A stretch of 64,000 nt of DNA from Flavobacterium galactosidilyticum (GCF_020911945.1 NZ_CP087135.1:2220001-2284000), one strand, 5' to 3'; shown: positions 53,340 to 61,401, numbered from the stretch's first letter. Numbers and translations are program-made. The notes: generated by a model not told the origin, from the sequence alone.

Positions 53340-53567
53340 TTAATTAAAAAAGTTGAAATAGAATTCCAGAAAGAATTGCCACACAATACAGTAGATTATT
53401 TTAAAAGACATATTAATGTTAGTAAATACAATAATATGAGAGATATTAATAAACAGATAAAAAAAGTTTTTTTGGACTATATTAAATCTCAAAATGAACC
53501 TGATGATAATGTTGAGACAGCAAATAGTTTTAGTATAGGAAGAAAGCTAATAGATTTGTTTAAATAA
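53340..53567 (+). pseudogene. Unrecognised C-terminal gene fragment joined to the PAS gene
   Basis: A frame open from inside the PAS gene (+1 relative to it) reads LIKKVEIEFQKELPHNTVDY, FKRHINVSKYNNMRDINKQI, KKVFLDYIKSQNEPDD and ends KLIDLFK at 53567. It has no ATG, only a TTG at 53376 that could start a 63-codon product. The sequence is helical, Lys/Asn-rich and like the end of a larger protein. I do not recognise the family. Its position directly before the abiE-hsdR genes suggests it is what is left of a neighbour of that system. Confidence 0.45.
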
Positions 53568-53598
53568 AAAAAGAAGAGTTAGCATAAGGTTAGATAAA

Positions 53599-53630
53599 TT
53601 GTCAAGTTTTTTGCTCCAAAAACTTGACAA
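53599..53630. repeat. Perfect 13-bp inverted repeat upstream of abiEi (IR1)
   Basis: TTGTCAAGTTTTT (53599-53611) pairs with AAAAACTTGACAA (53618-53630) over a 6-nt loop. Its half-site TGTCAAGTTT differs from that of IR2 (TGTCCAGTTT) at one position, so the two are related. It may be an operator for AbiEi or a terminator for the upstream fragment. Confidence 0.75.
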
Positions 53631-53650
53631 AATAATTTAAAAACACAGAA

Positions 53651-53680
53651 TGTCCAGTTTTTTATATAATAAACTGGACA
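53651..53680. repeat. Perfect 10-bp inverted repeat upstream of abiEi (IR2)
   Basis: TGTCCAGTTT (53651-53660) pairs with AAACTGGACA (53671-53680) over 10 nt. It ends 6 nt before the -7 element at 53687 and so covers the -33 position of the abiE promoter, a good place for autorepression. Confidence 0.75.
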
Positions 53681-53686
53681 TTTTTA

Positions 53687-53694
53687 TATATTTG
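53687..53694 (+). promoter_or_regulatory. -7 element of the abiE-hsdR operon
   Basis: TATATTTG fits TAnnTTTG, 16 nt before the abiEi ATG at 53711. The -33 side is occupied by inverted repeat IR2 and has no clear TTG. Confidence 0.5.
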
Positions 53695-53710
53695 TAGTAA
53701 ATAGTATTAC

Positions 53711-54436
53711 ATGAAAACTACTGATTACATAGCTATTACCATCGATCGTTTCCCAAAAGGATATGTGTTCACCTATGCTGACTTTACCACAGCCGTGAAT
53801 AAAAAAGAAGCGGTCATAAAAGCATTGAATCGTATGGTAGTTTCGGGCAAGATTGCAAAACTAGCCAAGGGCAAGTATTACAAGCCTGAAAGTACTCCTT
53901 TTGGAAATTTAGAACCCAACCAATATCAAGTGGTAAAAGATTTATTGGAAGATGATGGTAAAACAATTGGCTATCTTACGGGTTACAGTATGTACAACCA
54001 GTTAGGATTGACTACTCAAATAAGCAATACCATTCAAATTGGTAGAAATGACATTCGTCCAAGCGTAAATAGAGACCGTTATAGTATCAAATTCGTAAAA
54101 CAAAAGAATACCATTACCAAAGAGAATATTCCGTTGTTACAATTACTAGATGCTATTAAATATATCAAGAAGATTCCTGATAGCAGTATTGCAGCAGCCT
54201 GCTTGCGGTTAGTATCATTATTGAAAGGGTTGTCAGAAAAAGAAATAGCAACATTGGTGCGTTTGGCTCAAAAATACCCACCTGCAACAAGGGCTTTACT
54301 TGGCGCGCTATTAGATGAAGCGGAATTTTCTCAATTCAAGGAAATAATACTTAAAAACCTGAACCCCATTACCAATTATAAACTATCGGGAGTACAAGCT
54401 GTTTTAAAAACTGCCGAAAACTGGAACCTAATATGA
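53711..54436 (+). CDS. DUF6088/AbiEi-type antitoxin and autoregulator
   Basis: A 241-residue protein of the DUF6088/AbiEi antitoxin group. The N-terminal ~80 residues form a winged helix-turn-helix (IAITIDRFPKGYVFTYADFT near 7-26, VIKALNRMVVSGKIAKLAKG near 35-54, KYYKPE). The C-terminal half is the effector-neutralising domain (LLDAIKYIKKIPDSSIAAAC near 151-170). AbiEi proteins repress their own operon by binding two inverted repeats and neutralise AbiEii, a type IV arrangement. It overlaps the next gene by 4 nt (ATGA). Two related palindromes lie upstream, as in known abiE operons. Confidence 0.85.
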   Translation: MKTTDYIAITIDRFPKGYVFTYADFTTAVNKKEAVIKALNRMVVSGKIAKLAKGKYYKPESTPFGNLEPNQYQVVKDLLEDDGKTIGYLTGYSMYNQLGLTTQISNTIQIGRNDIRPSVNRDRYSIKFVKQKNTITKENIPLLQLLDAIKYIKKIPDSSIAAACLRLVSLLKGLSEKEIATLVRLAQKYPPATRALLGALLDEAEFSQFKEIILKNLNPITNYKLSGVQAVLKTAENWNLI

Positions 54437-55431
54437 AGCTACACGAAAACAAAGTTATATTTAGACAATCAATTGAGTTTACCGCTCAACAGATGGGGAT
54501 ACTACCTATTTATGTAGAAAAAGACTACTGGGTAACGTATGCATTATGTATCATTTTTCAGGATACAATTGGAGCAGAAACCATTTTCAAAGGAGGAACA
54601 GCACTATCAAAATGTTTTGGATTAATTGAACGTTTTTCTGAAGATATTGATTTGGTAGTTTTGAAGAGAGACGAAGAAAGCGGAAATCAACTGAAAAACA
54701 AATTGAAGAAGATAACCAATGCTGTTGGTGCAAAATTAACAGAAGTAGATGAAGAGGGTATTACAAACAAAGTGGGCATGATTAGGAAAATTGCCTATCA
54801 GTATCCAAAAACGTTTACTGGAAAATTTGGACAAGTTAGAGAGAACATTATCGTTGAAGCGACTTGGCTAGGACGTTATGAACCATACTACACCACCTCT
54901 ATTTCATCCTATATTTTTACAATGATGAAATCAGCGGGACAACTCCAAATTGCAGAAGAGCATGATTTATTACCCTTTGAAGTTCAAGTATTGCATGTAA
55001 ATAGAACTATTTGCGAAAAAATAATGAGTTTGGTTCGTTTTTCTTATGGATCAAATCCGATAGAAGACTTGAGAAATAAAATACGCCATACTTACGACTT
55101 ACATCAGTTATTAAAAGACTCCGAAATTCAAAAATTCTTTGAAAGTCCAGAGTTTGAAGAAATGCTTTTACTAGTAGGACAAGATGATGTTTCAAGCTTC
55201 AAAAACAATAATAGATGGTTAGTGAATCATCCGAAAGAAGCCATAATATTTAGTCAAACAAATCTAACTTGGGAAAAATTAGAAGAGGTCTATACCAATG
55301 AATTTCTTAATCTTGTGTATGGTGCAAAACCCACGAGTGAAGAGATTTTAAAATCACTGATCAAAATCAGTGAGCGTTTACAACATATAAAATGGAATAT
55401 TGAAATTCCCAAAAAAGGAGAAACGAAATAG
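54433..55431 (+). CDS. AbiEii/AbiGii-type nucleotidyltransferase toxin
   Basis: A 332-residue nucleotidyltransferase of the AbiEii family, the toxin of phage-abortive-infection AbiE systems. The active-site layout is visible: VEKDYWVTYAL near 28-38, then KGGTALSKCFGL near 53-64 (the G-G-T/S loop) and FSEDIDLVV near 68-76 (the D-x-D metal pair Asp71/Asp73). VNRTICEKIMSLVRFSYG near 190 and RHTYDLHQLL near 217 are family helices. It is translationally coupled to its antitoxin by a 4-nt overlap and followed after 1 nt by hsdR. Toxicity and target are inferred from the family. Confidence 0.88.
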   Translation: MKLHENKVIFRQSIEFTAQQMGILPIYVEKDYWVTYALCIIFQDTIGAETIFKGGTALSKCFGLIERFSEDIDLVVLKRDEESGNQLKNKLKKITNAVGAKLTEVDEEGITNKVGMIRKIAYQYPKTFTGKFGQVRENIIVEATWLGRYEPYYTTSISSYIFTMMKSAGQLQIAEEHDLLPFEVQVLHVNRTICEKIMSLVRFSYGSNPIEDLRNKIRHTYDLHQLLKDSEIQKFFESPEFEEMLLLVGQDDVSSFKNNNRWLVNHPKEAIIFSQTNLTWEKLEEVYTNEFLNLVYGAKPTSEEILKSLIKISERLQHIKWNIEIPKKGETK

Positions 55432-55432
55432 G

Positions 55433-58400
55433 ATGAAATTTACCGAAGCACAATTAGAACAAGCCTTTATCAATTTACTACAAGAAGAGAAAATGACTCA
55501 TCTGGTAGGTGGTGAAGTACGTAAAATAGAGTATAACGGAGCAGCTGAACCACCAACGGTTTACGGACATGTTGTAAGTGAACAAGTATTGCTAACAGAA
55601 GATTTGAAAAACTATTTACGTTCTGCCTATACAACCGAAAATATTACCGAAAACGAGATAGAATCCATCATAAGAGATTTAGATCGTTTGCCATCATCTG
55701 ATTTATACGAAAGCAATAAAACCATTATGAAAATGGTGAGTGATGGTTTTTTGTTAAAGCGGGAAGATAGGAGCAAAAAAGACTTTTATGTGCAACTCAT
55801 TGATTATTCGGAAAATGATGGGAATACCTATAAAATTGTCAACCAACTAGCGATAAAAGGCTATGAAATGCGCATTCCCGATTTGATTTTATACATCAAC
55901 GGATTGCCTTTGGTGGTTTTTGAATTTAAAACAGCAATTCAAGAAAATACAACGCTTCATGATGCGTACGTACAGATTACGACTCGTTATAAAAGAGATA
56001 TTCCAGAGCTATTCAAATACAATGCTTTTTGTGTGATAAGTGATGGTGCCAATACTAAAGCAGGTTCATTCTTTGCACCTTATGAATTCTTCTATGCCTG
56101 GAGAAAAATTGAGGGCATGATAAAAGAGGTTGATGGTATTGATGCGATGTTTACGCTTATTCAAGGGATGTTCAACCGTAAAAGATTGCGGGATATAATT
56201 CAAAATTTTATCTTTTTACCTGATAGCTCCAAAAAGAATGACAAGATCGTTTGTCGTTATCCTCAGTATTACGCAGCAACGAAACTTTTTGAAAACATCA
56301 AACAACATCAAAAACCGTTGGGAGATGGTAAAGGAGGAACTTATTTTGGAACTACAGGTTGCGGAAAGAGTTATACCATGTTGTACTTAACTCGTTTATT
56401 GATGCGAAGTAAATATTTTGCAAGTCCAACGATTATAGTCATTACAGATAGAACCGACTTGGACGATCAATTATCAGGACAATTTACGAATGCGAAAGGA
56501 TTTGTAGGTGATGAATCGATAATCAGTGTCGAAAGTCGTTCTAATTTAAGAGAGCTACTGCAAGGCAGAAATAGTGGTGGCGTGTTTTTGACTACTATTC
56601 ACAAGTTTACAGAAGACACCAAATTATTAACGGATAGAACCAATGTGATTTGCATATCTGACGAAGCGCATAGAAGTCAAACGAATTTAGATCAAAAAGT
56701 AAAAGTGACAGAAACTGGTGTTAAGAAGTCCTTTGGGTTTGCTAAACATTTACACGATTCCTTGCCCAATGCCACTTATGTAGGTTTTACGGGAACTCCT
56801 ATAGATGCTACGATTGATGTTTTTGGAGAAATAGTAGATGCCTACACGATGACTGAATCGGTAGCGGATGAAATTACCGTTCGTATTGTCTATGAAGGTC
56901 GTGCGGCTAAAGTATTGTTGAACAATCAGAAACTAGCCGAAATTGAAGCTTATTATAATCAATGTGCGGAAGAGGGCAGTAACGAAAATCAAGTTGAAGA
57001 AAGTAAAAAAGCCATGTCGCAAATGAATGCGATTATTGGTGATCCCACACGCTTAAAAACCGTTGCCGAAGATTTTATAAAGCACTATGAAAATAGAATT
57101 GCAGAAGGTTCAACAGTAAAAGGAAAAGCAATGTTTGTGTGTAGCAACAGATTTATTGCTTATGAATTATATAAAAACATCTTGGAACTAAGACCCGAAT
57201 GGGGTGAAGTAAAAGTCGCAGCGGATGATGTAGTTTTATCAGACAAAGACAAAAAGGAAATCAAACCGATGGAGCGAATCAAAATGGTTATGACTCGTGG
57301 TAAAGATGATCCTGAAACACTTTATCATTTACTAGGAACTAAAGATGATCGAAAAGAATTGGATCGCCAGTTTAAAAATGAAAAATCAAATTTTAAAATT
57401 GCAATTGTAGTTGATATGTGGTTGACAGGATTTGATGTTCCTTTCTTAGATACTATGTACATTGACAAACCAATACAGCGCCATAATTTAATTCAAACTA
57501 TTTCTCGTGTAAATAGAAAGTTTGAAGGAAAACAAAAAGGATTGGTTGTTGATTATATCGGAATCAAAAAACAAATGAATATGGCTTTGGCATTATACAG
57601 TAATGCCGACAACGATACTATTGAAGATATTGAGCAATCTGTGGTTGTCGTAAAAGATCAGTTGGATTTATTAATTAGACTGTTTTACAAGTTTGACAAA
57701 TCGGGTTATTTTAGTGGTACGCCATTAGAGCAATTAAAAACACTCAATCAAGCTTCAGAATTCATTCAACTAACACAAGAACTGGAAAAGCGTTTCATGT
57801 ATATCGTAAAACGATTAAAATCAGCTTATGATATTTGTTCAGGTTCAGGAATCTTTTCAGAAGAACAACGAGATGAAATTCATTTCTACTTGGCTGTTCG
57901 TTCTATTATTTTCAAATTGACAAAAGGAGTTGCACCTGATACTGCTCAGATGAACAATCGAGTGAAACAAATGTTACAAGATGCCATCGAAAGTGATGGT
58001 ATTGAAGAGATATTCAAATTAGGGGACGAAGGGCAAACCGAAGTCGATATATTCTCAGATGATTATATGGCTAAAATTGATAAAATCAAATTACCTAACA
58101 CAAAAATCAAATTACTTCAAAAATTACTAGCCAAAGCAATTGATGATGTAAAGAAAATAAATAAGATCACAGGAATAGACTTTTCAAAAAGATTACAGTT
58201 TATTGTAGATAAATACAATGAAAGAAAAGAAGATGATGTATTGCAAAGCCGAGTACTGGAAGATTTCACAGATGAAATCATTGATTTGTATTATGCTTTA
58301 AAAAAGGAAAAAGACTCGTTCAAAGATTTGGGTATTGATTTTGAAGAAAAAGCATTCTACGATATTTTAAAAGCTTTAGCTCATAAATACGACTTCAACT

Positions 58401-58621
58401 ATCCTGATGATAAATTAATCATATTAGCGCAAAAGGTGAAGCTTGTAGTCGATGATAAAGCCAAATACACAGATTGGAGCAAGAGGGATGATATTAAAGC
58501 AGAGCTAAAAGTGGATCTAATTATTTTACTAGCAGAAAGTGGCTATCCACCAGTGGATCGTGATGAAATTTATAAAGAGATTTTTGAACAAGCAGAGAAT
58601 TTTAAGAAGTATAGAAGTTGA
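55433..58621 (+). CDS. hsdR: Type I restriction enzyme subunit R (HsdR) without HsdM or HsdS nearby
   Basis: A 1062-residue restriction-translocase subunit. I start at 55433, one nt after the AbiEii stop. The frame is open 11 codons further up, but the homologous start MKFTEAQLEQAF is here. The nuclease domain has Asp150 and Glu164-x-Lys166 (PDLILYINGLPLVVFEFK). The SF2 motor has Walker A TTGCGKS near 307-313, DEAH at 410-413, TGTPID near 453, and DMWLTGFDVPFLD and HNLIQTISRVNR further on. The C-terminus is helical. HsdR needs HsdM and HsdS for DNA recognition, and neither is present within 64 kb, so it is either orphaned or relies on a methylase elsewhere. It ends the abiE operon and is followed by a strong terminator. 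Confidence 0.92.
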   Translation: MKFTEAQLEQAFINLLQEEKMTHLVGGEVRKIEYNGAAEPPTVYGHVVSEQVLLTEDLKNYLRSAYTTENITENEIESIIRDLDRLPSSDLYESNKTIMKMVSDGFLLKREDRSKKDFYVQLIDYSENDGNTYKIVNQLAIKGYEMRIPDLILYINGLPLVVFEFKTAIQENTTLHDAYVQITTRYKRDIPELFKYNAFCVISDGANTKAGSFFAPYEFFYAWRKIEGMIKEVDGIDAMFTLIQGMFNRKRLRDIIQNFIFLPDSSKKNDKIVCRYPQYYAATKLFENIKQHQKPLGDGKGGTYFGTTGCGKSYTMLYLTRLLMRSKYFASPTIIVITDRTDLDDQLSGQFTNAKGFVGDESIISVESRSNLRELLQGRNSGGVFLTTIHKFTEDTKLLTDRTNVICISDEAHRSQTNLDQKVKVTETGVKKSFGFAKHLHDSLPNATYVGFTGTPIDATIDVFGEIVDAYTMTESVADEITVRIVYEGRAAKVLLNNQKLAEIEAYYNQCAEEGSNENQVEESKKAMSQMNAIIGDPTRLKTVAEDFIKHYENRIAEGSTVKGKAMFVCSNRFIAYELYKNILELRPEWGEVKVAADDVVLSDKDKKEIKPMERIKMVMTRGKDDPETLYHLLGTKDDRKELDRQFKNEKSNFKIAIVVDMWLTGFDVPFLDTMYIDKPIQRHNLIQTISRVNRKFEGKQKGLVVDYIGIKKQMNMALALYSNADNDTIEDIEQSVVVVKDQLDLLIRLFYKFDKSGYFSGTPLEQLKTLNQASEFIQLTQELEKRFMYIVKRLKSAYDICSGSGIFSEEQRDEIHFYLAVRSIIFKLTKGVAPDTAQMNNRVKQMLQDAIESDGIEEIFKLGDEGQTEVDIFSDDYMAKIDKIKLPNTKIKLLQKLLAKAIDDVKKINKITGIDFSKRLQFIVDKYNERKEDDVLQSRVLEDFTDEIIDLYYALKKEKDSFKDLGIDFEEKAFYDILKALAHKYDFNYPDDKLIILAQKVKLVVDDKAKYTDWSKRDDIKAELKVDLIILLAESGYPPVDRDEIYKEIFEQAENFKKYRS

Positions 58622-58704
58622 TCCTTGTTATGTGATCTAATTGCTTAGAAGTATCGTAAATAATCACATTGTGAGAAGCTCAAAATTAATTCATTACCTA
58701 AAAA

Positions 58705-58751
58705 AAAAAGCAAACCCCTCAATATAGTATATTAAGGGGATTTGCTTTTAA
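58705..58751 (+). terminator. Rho-independent terminator after hsdR
   Basis: A long hairpin: AAAGCAAACCCCTCAATATA pairs with TATATTAAGGGGATTTGCTT with few mismatches, with A-runs before and T after. It is 85 nt downstream of the hsdR stop. Confidence 0.85.
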
Positions 58752-58892
58752 CAAAAGTTTGAATAGAGAATTTTTGGATTAAGAGTTTAAAGGGTAAACC
58801 CACTAATCATTTATCAAATTTAATTGGATCAATACATATTGTTGTGGGGAAATATTAAAATCTAGATATTTGTATTGCTAAATTACATACCA

Positions 58893-59258
58893 ATGCAAGA
58901 CTCTTTTATCGAGATCCTTAAATTATTGTTACCAGAAATAATAGTAGACTACTTTGAACTTACGTCCTATAAAAAAGGAGACGAGATAATTCATTTGTAT
59001 CTAAGGGAGATCAATTCAATTCCTAAAGAATACCGAGGATCTAAATTGAGTTCAAAAGGATTCTCTGAAGAGATAACGGTTCAAGATTTTCCTATTCGTG
59101 GACATCAGGTATATCTTCATATCACTCGAAGAAGATGGCTTAACGAAGATACTGGCAAAGTAGTCTTTAGAGATTGGAATTTAGTAGCAGACGGAACTCG
59201 TGTAACACAGGAGTTTGCGTCTTTTTTAAAAGAGATCAATAGATTCCAGTCCAAATGA
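58893..59258 (+). CDS. ISAon1-type transposase, N-terminal frame
   Basis: A 121-residue frame with the features of the ISAon1 N-terminal region: LLPEIIVDYFELTSYKKGDE near 12-31, GFSEEITVQDFPIRGHQVYL near 57-76, HITRRRWLNEDTG near 78, and WNLVADGTRVTQEFASFLKE near 96-115. The start at 58893 is chosen over the in-frame ATG at 58875 because family members begin near it. The stop overlaps the second frame (-1/+2 relation) at CAGTCCAAATGA, where such elements normally fuse both parts by frameshifting. Confidence 0.75.
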   Translation: MQDSFIEILKLLLPEIIVDYFELTSYKKGDEIIHLYLREINSIPKEYRGSKLSSKGFSEEITVQDFPIRGHQVYLHITRRRWLNEDTGKVVFRDWNLVADGTRVTQEFASFLKEINRFQSK

Positions 59259-60222
59259 TTGTAATGCTATCGCTTCTTTTTATGGAGTTAAGGGGAGAAA
59301 TTTGTTGTCTCAATACAAAGACTACTTAAGTGACTTTAAAACTTGGGATCAACTAGGACATGCTAAAAAATGGCTTCTTTTCCCTAAGAACATTCGAAAG
59401 TATTTATCTATAGATGAAACATCTCTCTCTAACGCAGAGCTCTATACAATTCTGACCAGTAAATCTGCTAAAGGAAAGAAAGGAACCATTCTACCCATGG
59501 TTGCAGGAACTAAAGCAGAAACAGTAATATCAATTATTGAAAAAATCCCTTTTAAACAAAGAAACCTAGTCAAAGAAATTACTTTGGATATGGCCGGTAA
59601 TATGGGCTTAATTGCTCGAAAATGTTTTCCTAATGCAACTCGTGTTGTTGATCGTTTCCATGTGTAGAAGCTGGCTAGAGAAGCACTCCAGGAAATCAGG
59701 ATCAAATATCGTTGGGAAGCCATAGATCAAGAAAATGACGCAATAGAACGAGCAAGGAAGTCAAAAGTAAATTTCGAATCTAAAACACTCTCTAATGGCG
59801 ATACTCTTAAACAATTACTGGCAAGGAGTCGTTATTTCTTGTATAAAAACAAATCTAAATGGACACCAAACCAAATAGAACGTGCTGGCTTACTATTTGA
59901 ATTATATCCTGATATTCAAAAAGGATATAGCCTAACTCAAGAGCTTCGTGGCATCTTTGAGCACACAACCGATAAAATTATTGCTTTTGCGAAATTAGCC
60001 AAATGACATGAAAAAGTAAATCAATCTGGGTTTAAGTCTTTCGGTACAATCTCCCGTACCATTATGACTCACTATCAAACAATATTGAACTACTTTGACA
60101 ATAGAGGTACTAATGCTTCAGCAGAATCTTTCAATGCAAAAATAAAAGCATTTAGATCACGATTCAGAGGTGTTAGGAATGTAGAATTTTTCCTTTTTCG
60201 ACTAACGAATATATATGCTTAA
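59254..60222 (+). pseudogene. ISAon1-type transposase, catalytic frame broken by two stops
   Basis: The frame runs NDCNAIASFYGVKGRNLLSQ, YLSIDETSLSNAELYTILTS, EITLDMAGNMGLIARKCFPN and RVVDRFHV. It has TAG at 59665-59667 and TGA at 60004-60006. Between and after them it reads LAREALQEIRIKYRWEAIDQ, TPNQIERAGLLFELYPDIQK, NRGTNASAESFNAKIKAFRS and ends NIYA at 60222. The DDE residues are visible (DETS, LDMAG, ASAESFNA). Everything aligns in one frame with only the two nonsense changes, so decay is recent. Confidence 0.85.
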
Positions 60223-60291
60223 TTTTTGCTGCTCCACAGGTTTTCGTGTTGATCCATTTAATTTCAATTCTGATATAGGAATCTAATTCAG

Positions 60292-60328
60292 AATAACTTT
60301 TTTGGCTTTTAAGGAGCCAAAAGTTATT
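60292..60328. repeat. Hairpin just outside the IS right end
   Basis: AATAACTTTTTTGGCT (60292-60307) pairs with AGCCAAAAGTTATT (60315-60328), with two unpaired T and a 7-nt loop. It is terminator-like in either direction. No gene needs it now, so it may belong to a gene lost from the island. Confidence 0.5.
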
Positions 60329-60469
60329 TCCGAATAAGTTATTATATATTTTTATTTCACCGTATTTAGAAGCTAGATGATGTAGTAAGTGTAGCAAATG
60401 TAGTTCAGAAAAAAAGATATATTTTTTCAACTAAGGAATAAAATTGTTAGAGTTATAGAATATGAGGAG

Positions 60470-60515
60470 AGTGTGAACAACACTAATTCTAAAAAAGTGT
60501 GAATATAGTGTGAAC
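60470..60515. repeat. Three AGTGTGAA repeats beside tRNA-Arg
   Basis: AGTGTGAAC (60470-60478), AGTGTGAAT (60496-60504) and AGTGTGAAC (60507-60515) lie in the same orientation within 46 bp. The last is part of AGTGT-GA-ACACT. They lie between the island and the tRNA terminator, where integrase or repressor sites often sit. Confidence 0.4.
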
Positions 60516-60524
60516 ACTAAAAAC

Positions 60525-60556
60525 AAAAAAGGGTTCCAATCTCTTGGAACCCTTAT
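60525..60556 (-). terminator. Terminator of tRNA-Arg
   Basis: Perfect 11-bp stem: AAGGGTTCCAA (60529-60539) with TTGGAACCCTT (60544-60554), loop TCTC. On the minus strand it is followed by a T-run, 10 nt after the tRNA 3' end. Confidence 0.9.
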
Positions 60557-60565
60557 AAACTCTAG

Positions 60566-60639
60566 TGACCTTGACTGGATTCAAACCAGTAACCTCTTGA
60601 GCCGTAATCAAGTGCGCTATTCAGTTGCGCCACAAGGCC
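60566..60639 (-). tRNA. tRNA-Arg (anticodon ACG)
   Basis: On the minus strand a 74-nt cloverleaf can be drawn. The acceptor GGCCTTG (60639-60633) pairs with CAAGGTC, with A as discriminator at 60566. The D-arm has GCGC/GCGC. The anticodon stem CTTGA/TCAAG encloses the loop TTACGGC with anticodon ACG (codon CGU, read as ICG after deamination). The T-arm has ACTGG/CCAGT with the loop TTTGAAT. CCA is not encoded. A full promoter lies upstream and a terminator downstream. It borders the accessory island. Confidence 0.93.
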
Positions 60640-60674
60640 ATTTGCAGGTGGTTGTAATAACGTCATTGCGGGTG

Positions 60675-60704
60675 CAAATATAGAGATAAATGTGTAATTT
60701 GCAA
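60675..60704 (-). promoter_or_regulatory. Promoter of tRNA-Arg
   Basis: TTG at 60704-60702, 19 nt, TATATTTG at 60682-60675, then CACCCG: a full Bacteroidota consensus 36 nt above the tRNA 5' end. Confidence 0.85.
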
Positions 60705-60732
60705 TAGTAAATTCGTAAAAAAATAAAAAAAC

Positions 60733-61245
60733 ATGCCACTACAAAACTATATACGTGATATTCAGGGATTTCCAAAAGAAGGAATTTTGTTCAAAGACAT
60801 AACTCCGCTACTAATCGACCCTTTAGCAAGCGCTGAATGCCTAAAATTGCTAGTTTCAACTCTAAAAGAGAAGAAAATTAATAAGGTAGTAGGAGTGGAG
60901 AGCAGGGGTTTTTTCTTTGGAACACTGATTGCACAAGAACTAAAAGCTGGATTTGTACCTGTTAGGAAACCAAATAAACTGCCTTTTGAAACTATTTCGG
61001 CTACTTACGACTTAGAATATGGTTCAGATGCATTAGAAATACACATTGATGCCATACAAAAAGGAGACCACGTTTTGATTCACGATGATGTCTTGGCAAC
61101 CGGAGGAACTATTAAGGCTGTTTGCGAGTTAGTAGAACGTTTGGGTGGTGAAATTGTACAATGCAATTTCATTATGGAATTATCTTTCATCAACGGTAGG
61201 GAAAAAATTAAAGAACAAGAAATTTTTACAGCGATAAGCTATTAA
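60733..61245 (+). CDS. apt: Adenine phosphoribosyltransferase Apt
   Basis: A 170-residue cytoplasmic purine-salvage enzyme making AMP from adenine and PRPP. It has FPKEGILFKDITPLL near 13-27, VVGVESRGFFFGTLIAQELK near 54-73, the adenine-site stretch VPVRKPNKLPFET near 78-90 and the PRPP loop HDDVLATGGTIKAV near 117-130. Length matches E. coli Apt (183) less a short N-terminus. It is divergent from tRNA-Arg, and its 3' end overlaps that of the convergent 46-codon gene by 4 nt. Confidence 0.96.
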   Translation: MPLQNYIRDIQGFPKEGILFKDITPLLIDPLASAECLKLLVSTLKEKKINKVVGVESRGFFFGTLIAQELKAGFVPVRKPNKLPFETISATYDLEYGSDALEIHIDAIQKGDHVLIHDDVLATGGTIKAVCELVERLGGEIVQCNFIMELSFINGREKIKEQEIFTAISY

Positions 61246-61382
61246 TCCAGTGCTCTTGTAGTTACGTAATAGCGGAAACCAATAATAGCCATTTGCCATT
61301 TTTTGGCTTTAGCCAAGTCTAAGCGCTGTTTAGTAAAACTGGGTAAGATAAGTTTATTGATTTGAGCTAAAATTTTGTACAT
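61242..61382 (-). CDS. Conserved-looking 46-residue protein
   Basis: A short minus-strand gene: MYKILAQINKLILPSFTKQR, LDLAKAKKWQMAIIGFRYYV, TTRALD. It is basic, amphipathic and compositionally like a real protein, and I recall very similar small proteins with the same ending (GFRYYVTTRALD) in other Flavobacteria. Its function is unknown to me. It has no signal peptide. It ends inside the last codons of the convergent apt gene. The A/T hairpin at 61402-61436 lies upstream of its start, so it does not share the blaR1 transcript unless that is read through. Confidence 0.65.
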   Translation of the reverse strand: MYKILAQINKLILPSFTKQRLDLAKAKKWQMAIIGFRYYVTTRALD

Positions 61383-61401
61383 GCTTTTTTTTCAAAGGTA
61401 T

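Larger units (their letters stand above)
58815..60267 (+). mobile_element. Decayed ISAon1-type insertion sequence
   Basis: About 1.45 kb. Imperfect terminal inverted repeats are visible: the left end AATTGGATCAATAC...TGTTGTGG (58823-58847) matches the minus strand of the right end AAATGGATCAACAC...CTGTGGAG (about 60233-60258). Inside are the two frames of an ISAon1-type transposase, the second with two nonsense codons, so the element should not move by itself. It follows the hsdR terminator and precedes the tRNA-Arg. Exact outer boundaries and target duplication were not resolved. Confidence 0.8.

Noticed and set aside
53599-53680. CRISPR-like array made of the two palindromes
   Set aside because: There are only two dyads with different arm lengths and no spacer series. 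Operator or terminator roles fit better. No CRISPR array was seen anywhere in the window.
60173-60430. Minus-strand open frame of 85 codons spanning the right end of the insertion sequence
   Set aside because: It ends inside the transposase coding region, crosses the terminal repeat and the hairpin at 60292-60328, and has no recognisable pattern. Chance frame, or at most a piece of an interrupted gene.
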